Source of the DNA: Pseudomonas sp. MWU15-20650
GTDB taxonomy: Bacteria > Pseudomonadota > Gammaproteobacteria > Pseudomonadales > Pseudomonadaceae
Direction of reading: 5' to 3'
DNA: 64,000 bases
Assembly: GCF_023242475.1 (NCBI RefSeq)
Contig: NZ_JALJFG010000003.1
Location: 124,001 to 188,000, forward strand
Shown here: positions 32,510 through 41,034 of the stretch, piece after piece
How positions within the stretch are numbered: the first letter of the stretch is position 1
Layout of the letters: each line of letters starts with the position of its first letter
Made by a program: the position numbers and the translations under genes
Notes under the pieces: model-generated
The model's database searches: none
What the model was told of the DNA's origin: nothing
The model's input: the letters and a program-made list of their open reading frames with translations, nothing else

Positions 32510-32531
32510 GGCCGCTGATTGCTCAGCGGCC
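32510..32531 (-). terminator. Terminator-like hairpin between kdgD and the dehydrogenase gene
   Basis: GGCCGCTGA and TCAGCGGCC form a 9-bp stem with a 4-base loop, followed on the minus strand by TTTTGTG. It resembles a partial terminator inside the operon and could set the ratio of kdgD to downstream expression. Confidence 0.6.
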
Positions 32532-32542
32532 CTGTAGATAAG

Positions 32543-33454
32543 TTATTGCGCGCCTTGCTTGTCGATCAGCGCGGCCAGGGCTTCATATTCTTCCGGCAGC
32601 AGGTCGGTCAGCGGCGTACGCACCGGGCCTGCGTCGTAACCGACGATTTTTGCGCCCGCCTTGACGATGCTCACCGCGTAACCGGCTTTACGGTTACGGA
32701 TGTCCAGGTAGGGCAGGAAGAAGTCGTCGATGATCTTGCCGACGGTTGCGTGATCTTCGCGGGCAATGGCGTGATAGAAATCCATTGCGGTTTTCGGAAT
32801 GAAGTTGAACACCGCCGAGGAGTACACCGGCACCCCGAGGGCCTTGTAGGCAGCGGCGTAAACCTCGGCAGTCGGCAAGCCACCGAGGTAGCTGAAACGG
32901 TCGCCCAGACGGCGGCGGATCGACACCATCAACTCGATATCACCCAGGCCATCCTTATAGCCGATCAGGTTCGGGCAGCGCTCGGCCAGACGCTCCAGCA
33001 GCGGCGCGGTCAAGCGGCAGACATTGCGGTTGTAGACCACCACACCAATTTTTACCGATTTGCACACCGCCTCTACGTGGGCGGCAACGCCGTCCTGGCT
33101 GGCTTCGGTCAGGTAGTGCGGCAGCAACAGCAAGCCTTTGGCGCCAAGGCGTTCGGCTTCCTGGGCGTACTCGATGGCCTGGCGGGTAGAGCCACCGACA
33201 CCGGCAAGAATCGGCACGCTGGAAGCGCAGGTATCAACGGCGGTTTTTACCACTTGAGAATATTCGCTGGCGGCGAGGGAGAAAAACTCACCGGTACCGC
33301 CCGCAGCGAATAAAGCGGTCGCGCCGTAAGGGGCTAGCCATTCCAGGCGCTTGATGTAGCCCGCCTGGTGGAAGTCACCCTGGGCATTGAAATCGGTCAC
33401 CGGGAAAGACAGCAGACCGTGGGAGAGGATGGACTTCAGTTCTTGTGGATTCAT
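32543..33454 (-). CDS. kdgD: 5-dehydro-4-deoxyglucarate dehydratase KdgD
   Basis: Dehydrates and decarboxylates 5-keto-4-deoxyglucarate to 2,5-dioxopentanoate. The 303-residue protein belongs to the DapA/NAL aldolase family; the Schiff-base Lys is in [13 protein letters not shown] and the substrate-binding region is [12 protein letters not shown]. It is the first gene of the kdgD-dehydrogenase-MFS-garD operon. A tandem GTACGAY motif lies upstream at 33513-33532. Confidence 0.94.
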   Translation of the reverse strand: MNPQELKSILSHGLLSFPVTDFNAQGDFHQAGYIKRLEWLAPYGATALFAAGGTGEFFSLAASEYSQVVKTAVDTCASSVPILAGVGGSTRQAIEYAQEAERLGAKGLLLLPHYLTEASQDGVAAHVEAVCKSVKIGVVVYNRNVCRLTAPLLERLAERCPNLIGYKDGLGDIELMVSIRRRLGDRFSYLGGLPTAEVYAAAYKALGVPVYSSAVFNFIPKTAMDFYHAIAREDHATVGKIIDDFFLPYLDIRNRKAGYAVSIVKAGAKIVGYDAGPVRTPLTDLLPEEYEALAALIDKQGAQ

Positions 33455-33506
33455 TATTCGAACACCCTGGGCGAAGACTTTCTAACGAAAGGTTGTTGTT
33501 GGTTTT

Positions 33507-33532
33507 GATGATGTCGTACGTCATCGTACAAC
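33507..33532 (-). promoter_or_regulatory. Candidate GntR (FadR-type) operator upstream of kdgD
   Basis: On the minus strand GTTGTACGATGACGTACGAC holds GTACGAT and GTACGAC exactly 10 bases apart, one helical turn. The stretch GTTGTACGATnACnn recurs upstream of the gntR gene at 35784. The core GTCGTAC also fits the GTnnnAC half-site type used by FadR-group GntR proteins. Confidence 0.5.
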
Positions 33533-33596
33533 TATAAATAAATTCGTCAACTGCAATTCATCCGTCGTGATCCTGCGAAGGCTTAAGACGCGGCTC

Positions 33597-33624
33597 TTGA
33601 CGTAGGAAATTTCTCACCTATGAT
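33597..33624 (+). promoter_or_regulatory. Sigma-70 promoter of the phospholipase C-like gene
   Basis: TTGACG (33597-33602) and TATGAT (33619-33624) are 16 bases apart. The predicted start point near 33631 falls in the LexA-type palindrome. Confidence 0.65.
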
Positions 33625-33629
33625 TCATA

Positions 33630-33651
33630 TAACTGTATGGATATACAGTTA
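33630..33651 (+). promoter_or_regulatory. LexA (SOS) box
   Basis: TAACTGTAT-GGAT-ATACAGTTA is a perfect 9+9 palindrome containing CTGT-N8-ACAG (33633-33648), the gammaproteobacterial LexA consensus, close to CTGTATAAATATACAG. It covers the predicted transcription start and lies 36 bases before the start codon. Confidence 0.85.
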
Positions 33652-33687
33652 TCAAAGAAAATTCCTACGGCATAGCAAGGAGCTAAC

Positions 33688-34845
33688 ATGTCAGGTCTTG
33701 AACTCGCAGCACCCGAAAAAACACCGCCTACCCTGCGCTTCGAAGGCGGTGAACACACCGCCATCGGCGATGACACCCTGCTTCGCTTCGTCAAGGACGC
33801 CCCGGCCATTCCTGCGCGCCAAGTCGAACTGCACCTGCCCAACGGGCTTGCGCTGACCTATGGCCAAGTGATCGCCCTGGGCGGCGACTTCTATGGCATC
33901 CCCGGCCAACCGATCAGCGATGGCAACTCCCCGGCCGAGCGCGTGCAACGCTTCATCGCGGCCTTCAATTCTCTTGCCGTACTGCCCGCCTCACGGGAAG
34001 AAGCGCAGAAGATCCTGGCGGTGATGCAAAAGGAAATCAACGCCGTCAACCAGGCGATCAAGGACGGCAAACAGGCGCACGAAGCCTATGACGCCCTGGG
34101 TGATACGTTGTCCGAGGAGTGGAACCGCATTACCGGCGGTGGCAGCGCTGTTTCGGCCCTCGTGCCGCTGGGCCGCTACCTGAAGCTGGCAGCGGACAAC
34201 GCCGACCACTTCGGTGAATGGGCCCTTTCCGCCTACTTGGCCGGCCATACGGCAGCATTGCAACAGGCGGTGGTGGCCCATCAGACCGGCACCGACCAGG
34301 CCCTGGAATTGGCCTACGCCATGAACAGCTTCGCCGATCACTTTTTGACCGACCTGTTTTCCGCCGGCCACCTGCGCGTACCACGCAAACAATTGGCCGC
34401 GGTGGTGACGCCAGGCGAACTGGGCTCGCTGATCAGTCGCTTCATGCACGACGAAGACAGCAAGTTCGGGCTCAAGGTCCGCAATGCCATGGGCGATCAA
34501 TGGCATGCCTATGGGGATAAACGCTACTTCGACACTATCGACGCGGACAACCGGGTACAGGTCAAACGGGCGGTGCAGGCATCGGCCGATGAGATCTTCG
34601 ACACCTTTATCAGCGGTGTCGCCCCCTCCCCGGCCAGCTTCAAGGCGCCGTTGTATGTGCCGGACCTGAACGCAGCACAAAACCCGGCGAACAATTTCTC
34701 GCCGCTGTTCAAGATGGAGGGGGACAAGGTGCTGCGCCGCAAGGATGTAAATGACCTGAACGACAAGCACTGGACCAATGACTGGTGGGGCTGGAGTACT
34801 TACCTGCTTCTGAAGGACTACACGCCCAACCAGCCCGCCAGCTAA
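33688..34845 (+). CDS. Phospholipase C-like protein, SOS-box controlled
   Basis: A 385-residue protein without signal peptide. The segment NSFADHFLTDLFSAGHLRVPR resembles the His/Asp-rich zinc-site helix of the zinc-dependent phospholipase C / S1-P1 nuclease fold, and further His, Glu and Asp residues (HFGEWALSAYLAGH, DKHWTNDWWGW) could complete a metal site. From memory, a non-secreted phosphatidylcholine-hydrolysing phospholipase C of this size is known from P. fluorescens; identity is not verified. AAGGAG lies at 33677-33682. The gene sits between the galactarate operon and its likely regulator but faces the other way, with its own promoter and a perfect SOS box, so I infer DNA-damage induction rather than a role in sugar-acid use. 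Confidence 0.75.
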   Translation: MSGLELAAPEKTPPTLRFEGGEHTAIGDDTLLRFVKDAPAIPARQVELHLPNGLALTYGQVIALGGDFYGIPGQPISDGNSPAERVQRFIAAFNSLAVLPASREEAQKILAVMQKEINAVNQAIKDGKQAHEAYDALGDTLSEEWNRITGGGSAVSALVPLGRYLKLAADNADHFGEWALSAYLAGHTAALQQAVVAHQTGTDQALELAYAMNSFADHFLTDLFSAGHLRVPRKQLAAVVTPGELGSLISRFMHDEDSKFGLKVRNAMGDQWHAYGDKRYFDTIDADNRVQVKRAVQASADEIFDTFISGVAPSPASFKAPLYVPDLNAAQNPANNFSPLFKMEGDKVLRRKDVNDLNDKHWTNDWWGWSTYLLLKDYTPNQPAS

Positions 34846-34878
34846 GCGAACGTAACACGCAGGTAAACGGAGATCGAA

Positions 34879-34968
34879 TGTGGGAGTTGTCGAGCTTTAG
34901 CGAGGCTGCGATAGCGGTGTGTCAGGCAGCACAATTGTCAGTAGCGCCGGCGCTCAACTGCTCCCACA
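34879..34968. repeat. Intergenic palindromic repeat (TGTGGGAG...CTCCCACA)
   Basis: A sequence starting TGTGGGAGTTGTCGAGCTTT and ending CTCCCACA resembles a second REP-type family of the P. fluorescens group. It lies between the convergent phospholipase-like and gntR genes. Confidence 0.6.
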
Positions 34969-34985
34969 CTGGATCGGCTTATCCT

Positions 34986-35735
34986 TCAATTACGCTGCGC
35001 TTGTGCCTCTTCATGGGCCTGGCGCAGCCGTTCGCGGCTATTGGTCAAATGCAAGCGCATCGCCGCCCGCGCCGCATCCGAATCCTGACGAGCAATCGCC
35101 TCATAAATTTCTTCGTGTTCGCGGCTCAAACGGCTCATGTAGTGCTGTTGATCATCATGAGCCAGTCGCGCCGAATTCAAGCGGGTACGCGGAATGATGC
35201 TGGTGCCCAGGTGCGTCATGATGTCGGTGAAGTAGCGGTTGCCGGTAGACAGCGCAATTTCCAGGTGGAACGCGAAGTCCGACGCCACCGCATCGCCAGC
35301 GTGGGCCGCACTTTCATTCAAGGCATCGAGGGCCGCACGCATGGCCGCCAACTGCTCATCGCTGCGACGCAGCGCCGCGAGCCCCGCCGACTCCACCTCC
35401 AGGCTGATACGCAGCTCAAGAATCGCCAGCACATCACGCAGGGTAACCACCGTGGCCGGGTCAATCCGGAAGCCGCTGGGGCTGGGTGTGTCCAGCACGA
35501 AAGTGCCGATACCGTGACGCGTTTCCACTTGCCCCGCTGCCTGCAAACGCGATATGGCCTCACGCACCACCGTACGGCTGACGCCATGGGCTTCCATGAT
35601 CGCCGACTCGGTGGGCAGCTTGTCACCACGCTTGAGCTGGCCGTCGCGGATCTGCTCGGACAACACCGTGACCAATTCCTGGGCAAGGCTGCGGCGCTTG
35701 CGGGGAAGACGTGGGGCGGTGCTGGCGTTTTCCAT
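34986..35735 (-). CDS. GntR-family (FadR subfamily) transcriptional regulator
   Basis: A 249-residue repressor with an N-terminal winged helix (about residues 10-75: LAQELVTVLSEQIRDGQLKR, KLPTESAIMEAHGVSRTVVREAISRLQ, TRHGIGTFVLD) and a C-terminal FCD helical domain with metal-ligand candidates D-x3-H (SDFAFHLEIA) and later His residues (SREHEEIYEAI, MRLHLTNSRERL). The start at 35735 (MENAST) is preferred; ATG 35744 or 35780 are possible. It probably controls the kdgD-garD operon, since a shared motif lies upstream of both; this is inferred. Confidence 0.85.
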   Translation of the reverse strand: MENASTAPRLPRKRRSLAQELVTVLSEQIRDGQLKRGDKLPTESAIMEAHGVSRTVVREAISRLQAAGQVETRHGIGTFVLDTPSPSGFRIDPATVVTLRDVLAILELRISLEVESAGLAALRRSDEQLAAMRAALDALNESAAHAGDAVASDFAFHLEIALSTGNRYFTDIMTHLGTSIIPRTRLNSARLAHDDQQHYMSRLSREHEEIYEAIARQDSDAARAAMRLHLTNSRERLRQAHEEAQAQRN

Positions 35736-35783
35736 ATGAACCATCTTTCTTGGCGAACTAAAGACGGCATCATAGCCCATGGC

Positions 35784-35798
35784 GGTTGTACGATCACC
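35784..35798 (+). promoter_or_regulatory. Candidate operator upstream of the gntR gene
   Basis: GTTGTACGATCACCG matches the kdgD upstream motif GTTGTACGATGACGT in 12 of 13 leading bases, suggesting that the regulator controls its own gene. Confidence 0.45.
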
Positions 35799-35831
35799 GT
35801 CCCCGCATGACTTTCATCGAAACCTGCAGGC

Positions 35832-35865
35832 AAAAAAATACCCCGGCAAGCGCCGAGGTATTTTT
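35832..35865 (-). terminator. Rho-independent terminator of sspB
   Basis: ATACCTCGGC and GCCGGGGTAT pair on the minus strand and are followed by seven T residues. Confidence 0.85.
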
Positions 35866-35891
35866 CAGGCTCGCCCGAAGGCGAAAGCCGC

Positions 35892-36311
35892 TTACTTCAC
35901 CACTTTCAGGCTCGGCCGACCGCTTGGGCGCGGCGGCTCGGCATCCGGTGGCGGCACATCATCACCGTCGTCACCGTCGATCGTTTCGTCACCGTCGAAA
36001 GGCGACTCCAGATCGAACACCATGCCTTGGCCATTTTCCCGGGCATAGATCCCGAGAATCGCGCCAATTGGCACGAACAGCGTATGCGGCACACCGCCGA
36101 AACGCCCTTCGAAGCTCACGGCTTCGTTGTCCATGTGCAGGTGACGCACAGCACTGGGCGACACGTTCAAAACGATCTGCCCATCACTGGCAAAACCCTG
36201 CGGTACCTGAACCGCAGGAAATTCGGAATTGACCAGCATGTGCGGGGTGCAATCGTTGTCCACAATCCACTCATAGAGCGCGCGGACCAGGTAGGGTCGA
36301 CTGGAGTTCAT
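35892..36311 (-). CDS. sspB: ClpXP protease specificity-enhancing factor SspB
   Basis: SspB binds ssrA-tagged proteins and delivers them to ClpXP. The 139-residue product has the substrate-binding domain (MNSSRPYLVRALYEWIVDN, LNVSPSAVRHLHMDNE, VPIGAILGIYARENGQG), an acidic Pro-rich linker, and a C-terminal ClpX-binding tail ending GRPSLKVVK, which matches the known tail pattern. It follows sspA by 17 bases. Confidence 0.97.
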   Translation of the reverse strand: MNSSRPYLVRALYEWIVDNDCTPHMLVNSEFPAVQVPQGFASDGQIVLNVSPSAVRHLHMDNEAVSFEGRFGGVPHTLFVPIGAILGIYARENGQGMVFDLESPFDGDETIDGDDGDDVPPPDAEPPRPSGRPSLKVVK

Positions 36312-36328
36312 CAGCGGCTCCTTAAGCC

Positions 36329-36946
36329 TTAGCGCATATCGCGTTCGACACCAGACAGACTCGCCTGGAAAGCCTCACGCGCAAACTGGCGCTCCATGTA
36401 ATCAAGCAACGGCTTGGCCGGCCGTGGCAATTCAATGCCCAGAATCGGCAAACGCCAGAGTATGGGTAATAGGCAGCAATCCACCAAGCTTTGTTCCTCA
36501 CTGAGGAAAAAAGGTTTGTCGGCGAACAACGGCGAAACGCCGGTCAGGCTCTCGCGCAATTCCTTGCGCGCCTGCACCCGAGCGGCTTCTTTTGAACGTG
36601 AATCCAGAATCACATCCACCAGCCCGCACCAGTCACGCTGGATCCGATGGATCAGCAAGCGGCTGTTGGCACGCGCCACCGGGTATACCGGCAGCAAAGG
36701 TGGATGGGGGTAACGCTCATCCAGGTATTCCATCACCACGGTTGACTCCCACAACGCCAGGTCACGATCGACCAGGGTGGGCAAGCTGCCGTAAGGGTTC
36801 ACTTCGATCAGTTTCGGCGGATGACGACCTGCCTCCACACTGATGATCTCGGCGCTGACACCCTTCTCTGCAAGTACGATGCGTACTCGGTGGGAATAGT
36901 GGTCGGCGGGGTCGGAGTAACAGGCCAACCGATTGGTCACGCCCAT
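36329..36946 (-). CDS. sspA: Stringent starvation protein A
   Basis: SspA is a GST-fold protein without GST activity that binds RNA polymerase and affects stress and virulence gene expression. The 205-residue product has the N-terminal thioredoxin-like domain ([40 protein letters not shown]) and a helical C-terminal domain. It is the first gene of sspAB, downstream of petABC on the same strand with a terminator between. Confidence 0.96.
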   Translation of the reverse strand: MGVTNRLACYSDPADHYSHRVRIVLAEKGVSAEIISVEAGRHPPKLIEVNPYGSLPTLVDRDLALWESTVVMEYLDERYPHPPLLPVYPVARANSRLLIHRIQRDWCGLVDVILDSRSKEAARVQARKELRESLTGVSPLFADKPFFLSEEQSLVDCCLLPILWRLPILGIELPRPAKPLLDYMERQFAREAFQASLSGVERDMR

Positions 36947-36983
36947 GGCGGTCCTCCTCGCTTGTTGAAATTATCGAAAGCTC

Positions 36984-37066
36984 AAAAACGAGCGCGCCCA
37001 GAGAGCATCTCTGCAGTGCCTGGTTCAACCAGAGCGCTACGTGTTCAGAGATGCCGCTGGGCGCGC
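36984..37066 (-). terminator. Long stem-loop terminator after petC
   Basis: GCGCGCCCAG...GCATCTCTG (36992-37013) and CAGAGATGC..CTGGGCGCGC (37046-37066) form a stem of about 20 bp with a 32-base loop. On the minus strand it is followed by CGTTTTTG, so it probably ends the petABC transcript before sspA. Confidence 0.7.
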
Positions 37067-37095
37067 AAGATTAACAGCAATTGCTTACGGTTGGA

Positions 37096-37875
37096 TCAAT
37101 GCACATCCTTCCAGTATTCACGTTTGAGCAGATAGGCGAATACAAAGAAGAAAGCCAGGTACAGCAAGACGTAGGTACCGATGCGCTGGTGCTGCAGTTT
37201 GACCGGGTTGGCCGAGTAGGCCAGGAAGGTCACCAGGTTCTTGACCTTCTCGTCGAACTGCTCTTCATTCAGCGTTCCGGTCTTGGGCACGATGGTCAGT
37301 TGATCGCACGCTTCATGCGTCAGCGGCGTACCGGTCAACGGATCATATTGCTTCTTGCCGTCTTCAACGACCTGAACCTGCTTGCATCCTACCACTTGGC
37401 GACCCTGCAGGCCGACTAGAACGTTAGGCATACCGACGTTCGGGAAGACTTTGTTATTCACGCCATAAGGGCGCGCGGGGTCTTCATAGAAGGATTTCAG
37501 GTAGCCGTAGAGCCAGTCGGTACCACGTACGCGGGCAACCAGGGTCAGGTCCGGCGGCGCGGCCCCGAACCAGGTCTTGGCGTCAGCAGTTTGCATACCG
37601 ATGTTCATGTGGTCGCCGATCTTCGCACCGGTGAACACCGCATTGCTGAGCATCACCTCATGGGGGATGCCCAAGTCATCGGCGACACGCTCGTAACGCT
37701 GGAACTTGGCGCTGTGACAGCCCATGCAGTAGTTGGTGAATGTACGCAGCCCGTCTTGCATGGCGGCCTTGTCAGACACATCAATATCGACTTTTTCCAG
37801 TTCAGCGCCATGCTCGGCGGCGAAGGACAGTAGCGGCAGGGCCGCAAGCACTAATGCAACGAATAATTTTTTCAT
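37096..37875 (-). CDS. petC: Ubiquinol-cytochrome c reductase, cytochrome c1
   Basis: Haem c subunit of the bc1 complex, passing electrons from the Rieske protein to cytochrome c. The product is 259 residues from ATG 37875. It has a signal peptide (MKKLFVALVLAALPLLSFAA), the haem motif CMGCH in NYCMGCHSAKFQRY, a Met-ligand region, and a C-terminal membrane anchor (VLLYLAFFFVFAYLLKREYW). The start overlaps the petB stop by one base (TGATG). Confidence 0.97.
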   Translation of the reverse strand: MKKLFVALVLAALPLLSFAAEHGAELEKVDIDVSDKAAMQDGLRTFTNYCMGCHSAKFQRYERVADDLGIPHEVMLSNAVFTGAKIGDHMNIGMQTADAKTWFGAAPPDLTLVARVRGTDWLYGYLKSFYEDPARPYGVNNKVFPNVGMPNVLVGLQGRQVVGCKQVQVVEDGKKQYDPLTGTPLTHEACDQLTIVPKTGTLNEEQFDEKVKNLVTFLAYSANPVKLQHQRIGTYVLLYLAFFFVFAYLLKREYWKDVH

Positions 37876-39086
37876 CAGCCAGTCACCCTTTCCGGAACCG
37901 GTTTGGTCTTCTCGAGCCGGGTGTAGAACGGCATCAGAATGAAGTAGGCGAAGTACAGGAAGGTGCAGACCTGCGACAGCAACGTACGCTCCGGGGTTGG
38001 CGCCAATACGCCCAGCACACCCAGGATCACAAAGGCAATGCAGAACACCCACAGCCAGACCTTGCTCAGCCAGCCCTTGTAGCGCATGGACTTGACCGGG
38101 CTTCGGTCCAGCCACGGCAGCACGAACAGCAGCGCGATCGAGGCCCCCATTGCCATTACGCCCATGAGCTTGTCAGGGATCGCCCGCAAGATGGCGTAGA
38201 ACGGTGTGAAGTACCAGACCGGGGCAATGTGCTCAGGTGTCTTGAAGGCGTTGGCCTGTTCGAAGTTAGGCTTCTCCAGGAAATAACCGCCCATCTCCGG
38301 GAAAAAGAACACGATCGAGCAGAAGATAAACAAGAACACCACCACGCCGACGATGTCTTTCACGGTGTAGTACGGATGGAACGGAATGCCGTCCAGCGGT
38401 ACACCGTTTTCGTCTTTGTGCTTCTTGATGTCCACACCATCCGGGTTGTTGGAACCCACTTCATGCAGCGCCAGGATGTGCAGCACCACCAGGCCCAGGA
38501 TCACGATCGGCAGCGCCACAACGTGCAGGGCAAAGAAGCGGTTCAGGGTAATACCGGAGATCAGGTAGTCACCACGAATCCACTGGGTCAGGTCGTTACC
38601 AATTACCGGGATAGCACCGAACAGCGAGATGATCACCTGGGCCCCCCAGTACGACATCTGGCCCCATGGCAGCAGGTACCCCATGAAGGCTTCGGCCATC
38701 AGCGCGAGGTAGATCAACATGCCGAACACCCACACCAGCTCGCGAGGCTTCTGGTACGAACCGTAGAGCAGGCCACGGAACATGTGCATATAAACGACGA
38801 TGAAGAACGCCGAAGCGCCGGTGGAGTGCAGCAGGCGCAGGATCGAGCCGTACTCGACGTCACGCATGATGTATTCGACGGAGGCAAACGCCTCTTCCGC
38901 CGACGGGGTGTAGCTCATCGTCAACCAGACACCGGTAACGATCTGGTTGACCAGCACCAGCAGTGCCAGCGAGCCGAAGAAGTAGAAGAAGTTGAAGTTT
39001 TTTGGCGCGTAATATTTGCTGAGATGATCTTCCCACATTTTAGTGGCGGGGAAGCGCGCATCCACCCAATCCATGAACTTGCTCAT
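37875..39086 (-). CDS. petB: Ubiquinol-cytochrome c reductase, cytochrome b
   Basis: The 403-residue membrane subunit holding haems bL and bH and the quinol sites. Haem-ligand histidines lie in helices containing LLHSTGASAFFIVVYMHMFRG and RFFALHVVALPIVILGLVVLHI; the Qo motif appears as PVWYFTPFYAILRAIP, matching the PEWY-type loop with a VWY variant. About eight or more helices are present. It is translationally coupled to petA and petC by one-base overlaps. Confidence 0.97.
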   Translation of the reverse strand: MSKFMDWVDARFPATKMWEDHLSKYYAPKNFNFFYFFGSLALLVLVNQIVTGVWLTMSYTPSAEEAFASVEYIMRDVEYGSILRLLHSTGASAFFIVVYMHMFRGLLYGSYQKPRELVWVFGMLIYLALMAEAFMGYLLPWGQMSYWGAQVIISLFGAIPVIGNDLTQWIRGDYLISGITLNRFFALHVVALPIVILGLVVLHILALHEVGSNNPDGVDIKKHKDENGVPLDGIPFHPYYTVKDIVGVVVFLFIFCSIVFFFPEMGGYFLEKPNFEQANAFKTPEHIAPVWYFTPFYAILRAIPDKLMGVMAMGASIALLFVLPWLDRSPVKSMRYKGWLSKVWLWVFCIAFVILGVLGVLAPTPERTLLSQVCTFLYFAYFILMPFYTRLEKTKPVPERVTG

Positions 39087-39682
39087 CAGGCTTTCTCCCC
39101 CTCGTCGACGCCAATGACAATGACACTGTCAGTCTCGTAGTGATGTGGCGGCACTGGCAGGTTCAAGGGCGCGGGTTGTGACTTGTAGACGCGGCCGGCC
39201 AGGTCGTAGTGGGAACCATGGCAAGGGCAGAAATAACCACCAACCCAGTCTTTGCCCAGGTCGGCGGGAGCAACTTCCGGACGGAAAGTAGGCGAGCAAC
39301 CCAAGTGGGTGCAGATACCGATCAGCAACAGAATCTCAGGCTTGATCGAACGGGTTTCCTTATCGACGTAAGCGGGTTGGTCAGAATTCTTCGAGTCAGG
39401 ATCAGACAGCTGACCTTCGATTTTCTGCAGATTCCCCAGGATCGCCTCGGTACGACGAACGATGAACACTGGCTGACCGCGCCACTCAGCAATCATTTGC
39501 TGGCCTGGGTCGATCTTGCTGACATTCACCTTCACCGGTGCACCTGCGGCTTTCGCCTTGGCACTGGGAAACCATGACCCCACGAACGGGACCGCAGCCC
39601 CCACCGCTCCTGCAGCACCCACCACGGATGTGGCTGCTACCAAGAAGCGACGCCGGCCTGCATTCACGCCGTCATTGCTCAT
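39086..39682 (-). CDS. petA: Ubiquinol-cytochrome c reductase, Rieske iron-sulfur subunit
   Basis: The 2Fe-2S subunit of bc1, 198 residues. The N-terminus is a twin-arginine-type signal anchor (GRRRFLVAATSVVGAAGAVG); cluster ligands are in CTHLGCSP and CPCHGSHYD. It heads the petABC operon. The 266-base gap upstream to rpsI contains its promoter region and the rpsI terminator; no clear promoter hexamers were identified. Confidence 0.97.
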   Translation of the reverse strand: MSNDGVNAGRRRFLVAATSVVGAAGAVGAAVPFVGSWFPSAKAKAAGAPVKVNVSKIDPGQQMIAEWRGQPVFIVRRTEAILGNLQKIEGQLSDPDSKNSDQPAYVDKETRSIKPEILLLIGICTHLGCSPTFRPEVAPADLGKDWVGGYFCPCHGSHYDLAGRVYKSQPAPLNLPVPPHHYETDSVIVIGVDEGEKA

Positions 39683-39893
39683 TCAGTCCTCTCCCATCAG
39701 CTTTTTGGCCTGTTAAATCAGGCGTCTACTAAGTGTTGAATCTTTACTTATAAAAATTTTGACGGATGGTAATGAAAAGCCCCACGTATGACAAGGGAAT
39801 TGCCCGGGCCTCCGCCCCCAGGCCTTGTAGTATAGGGGGTCTACGGATGTGGCAAGTTGTCACGGCGAAATTTATGCATAAATCGCAGGCAAT

Positions 39894-39933
39894 AAAAAAC
39901 GCCCAGCTCCGTGAGGAGGCTGGGCGTTTTTGT
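39894..39933 (-). terminator. Rho-independent terminator of rplM-rpsI
   Basis: ACGCCCAGC and GCTGGGCGT form a 9-bp stem, with A/T runs on both sides, so it may act in both directions. Confidence 0.9.
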
Positions 39934-39948
39934 GGAACGTAAAGCGAA

Positions 39949-40341
39949 TTAACGCTTCGAGTACTGCGGACGCTTACGCGCTTTACGCAGACCGACTTTC
40001 TTACGTTCAACTTCACGAGCATCGCGAGTTACGAAGCCAGCTTTGCGCAGAGCGCCACGCAGGGTTTCGTCGTACTGCATCAGAGCGCGAGTGATACCGT
40101 GGCGGATTGCGCCAGCTTGACCACTTACACCGCCACCGATAACGGTGACGTAGATGTCGAACTTTTCAACGGTCTCGGTCAATTCCAGCGGCTGACGAAC
40201 TACCATGCGGGCAGTTTCGCGGCCGAAGAAGTTGTCCAGGGAGCGGTTGTTGATCGAGATGTTACCAGTGCCCGGACGCAGGAAAACACGTGCGGTTGCG
40301 GTTTTGCGACGGCCAGTGCCGTAATTTTGAGTCGCCGACAT
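39949..40341 (-). CDS. rpsI: 30S ribosomal protein S9
   Basis: Standard S9 of 130 residues, with the [16 protein letters not shown]-terminus and the basic tail [17 protein letters not shown] that reaches the P-site tRNA. It follows rplM by 14 bases. Confidence 0.99.
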
Positions 40342-40355
40342 AATGAACTATTCCG

Positions 40356-40784
40356 TTAAAACTTCAGTTCTTGGGGCTGCTGAGCAGCATGAGGGTGTAC
40401 AGCGCCCGCATAGACTTTCAGCTTGCGAAACATATCGCGACCCAGTGGGCCCTTAGGCAGCATGCCTTTGACCGCGATTTCGATCGGGGCTTCAGGCTTC
40501 TTGGCAATCAGGCCTTCGAAGTTGGAAGACTTGATACCGCCTGGGAAACCGGAGTGACGGTAGTACATTTTGTCGCTTGCTTTGTTGCCGGTTACACGAA
40601 CCTGCTCAGCGTTGATGATCACGATGTAGTCACCGGTATCAACGTGCGGGGTGTACTCAGGCTTGTGCTTGCCACGCAGACGGCTGGCGACTTCAGTGGC
40701 CAGACGACCCAGGGTCTGACCAGCGGCGTCGACGACAAACCAGTCGCGCTGAACTGTTTCCGGTTTTGCAGTAAAAGTTGTCAT
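40356..40784 (-). CDS. rplM: 50S ribosomal protein L13
   Basis: Standard L13 of 142 residues ([20 protein letters not shown], the [12 protein letters not shown] motif and [13 protein letters not shown]). It is the first gene of the rplM-rpsI operon, behind a good sigma-70 promoter. Confidence 0.99.
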
Positions 40785-40826
40785 TCTTTAATAGCCTCAG
40801 GGGCCGCCTGTAAATTTAGACGGCGG

Positions 40827-40855
40827 ATCTTACTGAATAGTGCGTACTTTGACAA
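40827..40855 (-). promoter_or_regulatory. Sigma-70 promoter of rplM-rpsI
   Basis: On the minus strand TTGTCA (40855-40850) and TAAGAT (40832-40827) are separated by 17 bases, about 43 bases upstream of the rplM start. Confidence 0.75.
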
Positions 40856-41034
40856 GGTCAAAGGCAGCCGGATACAGACGCTATCGGGGGCTCGGGTCGG
40901 CGCGTCCGTTCAACGGCAAGATTCTTCGGCAGGCGGCGCATCACTTCCACTGCAGAAAGAGGTGGGCAATTATGCAGATTGCGAAAAAAAATTCAACCTG
41001 CTTTTATGAATGTTTTCCCCCGAAGGAGCACCCG

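Noticed and set aside
31148..32518. A 456-codon open frame opposite the semialdehyde dehydrogenase gene
   Set aside because: Antisense shadow without any recognisable motif or ribosome binding site.
37740..39140. A 466-codon open frame on the plus strand across petC/petB
   Set aside because: Antisense shadow of petB, rich in His/Gln/Arg with no domain.
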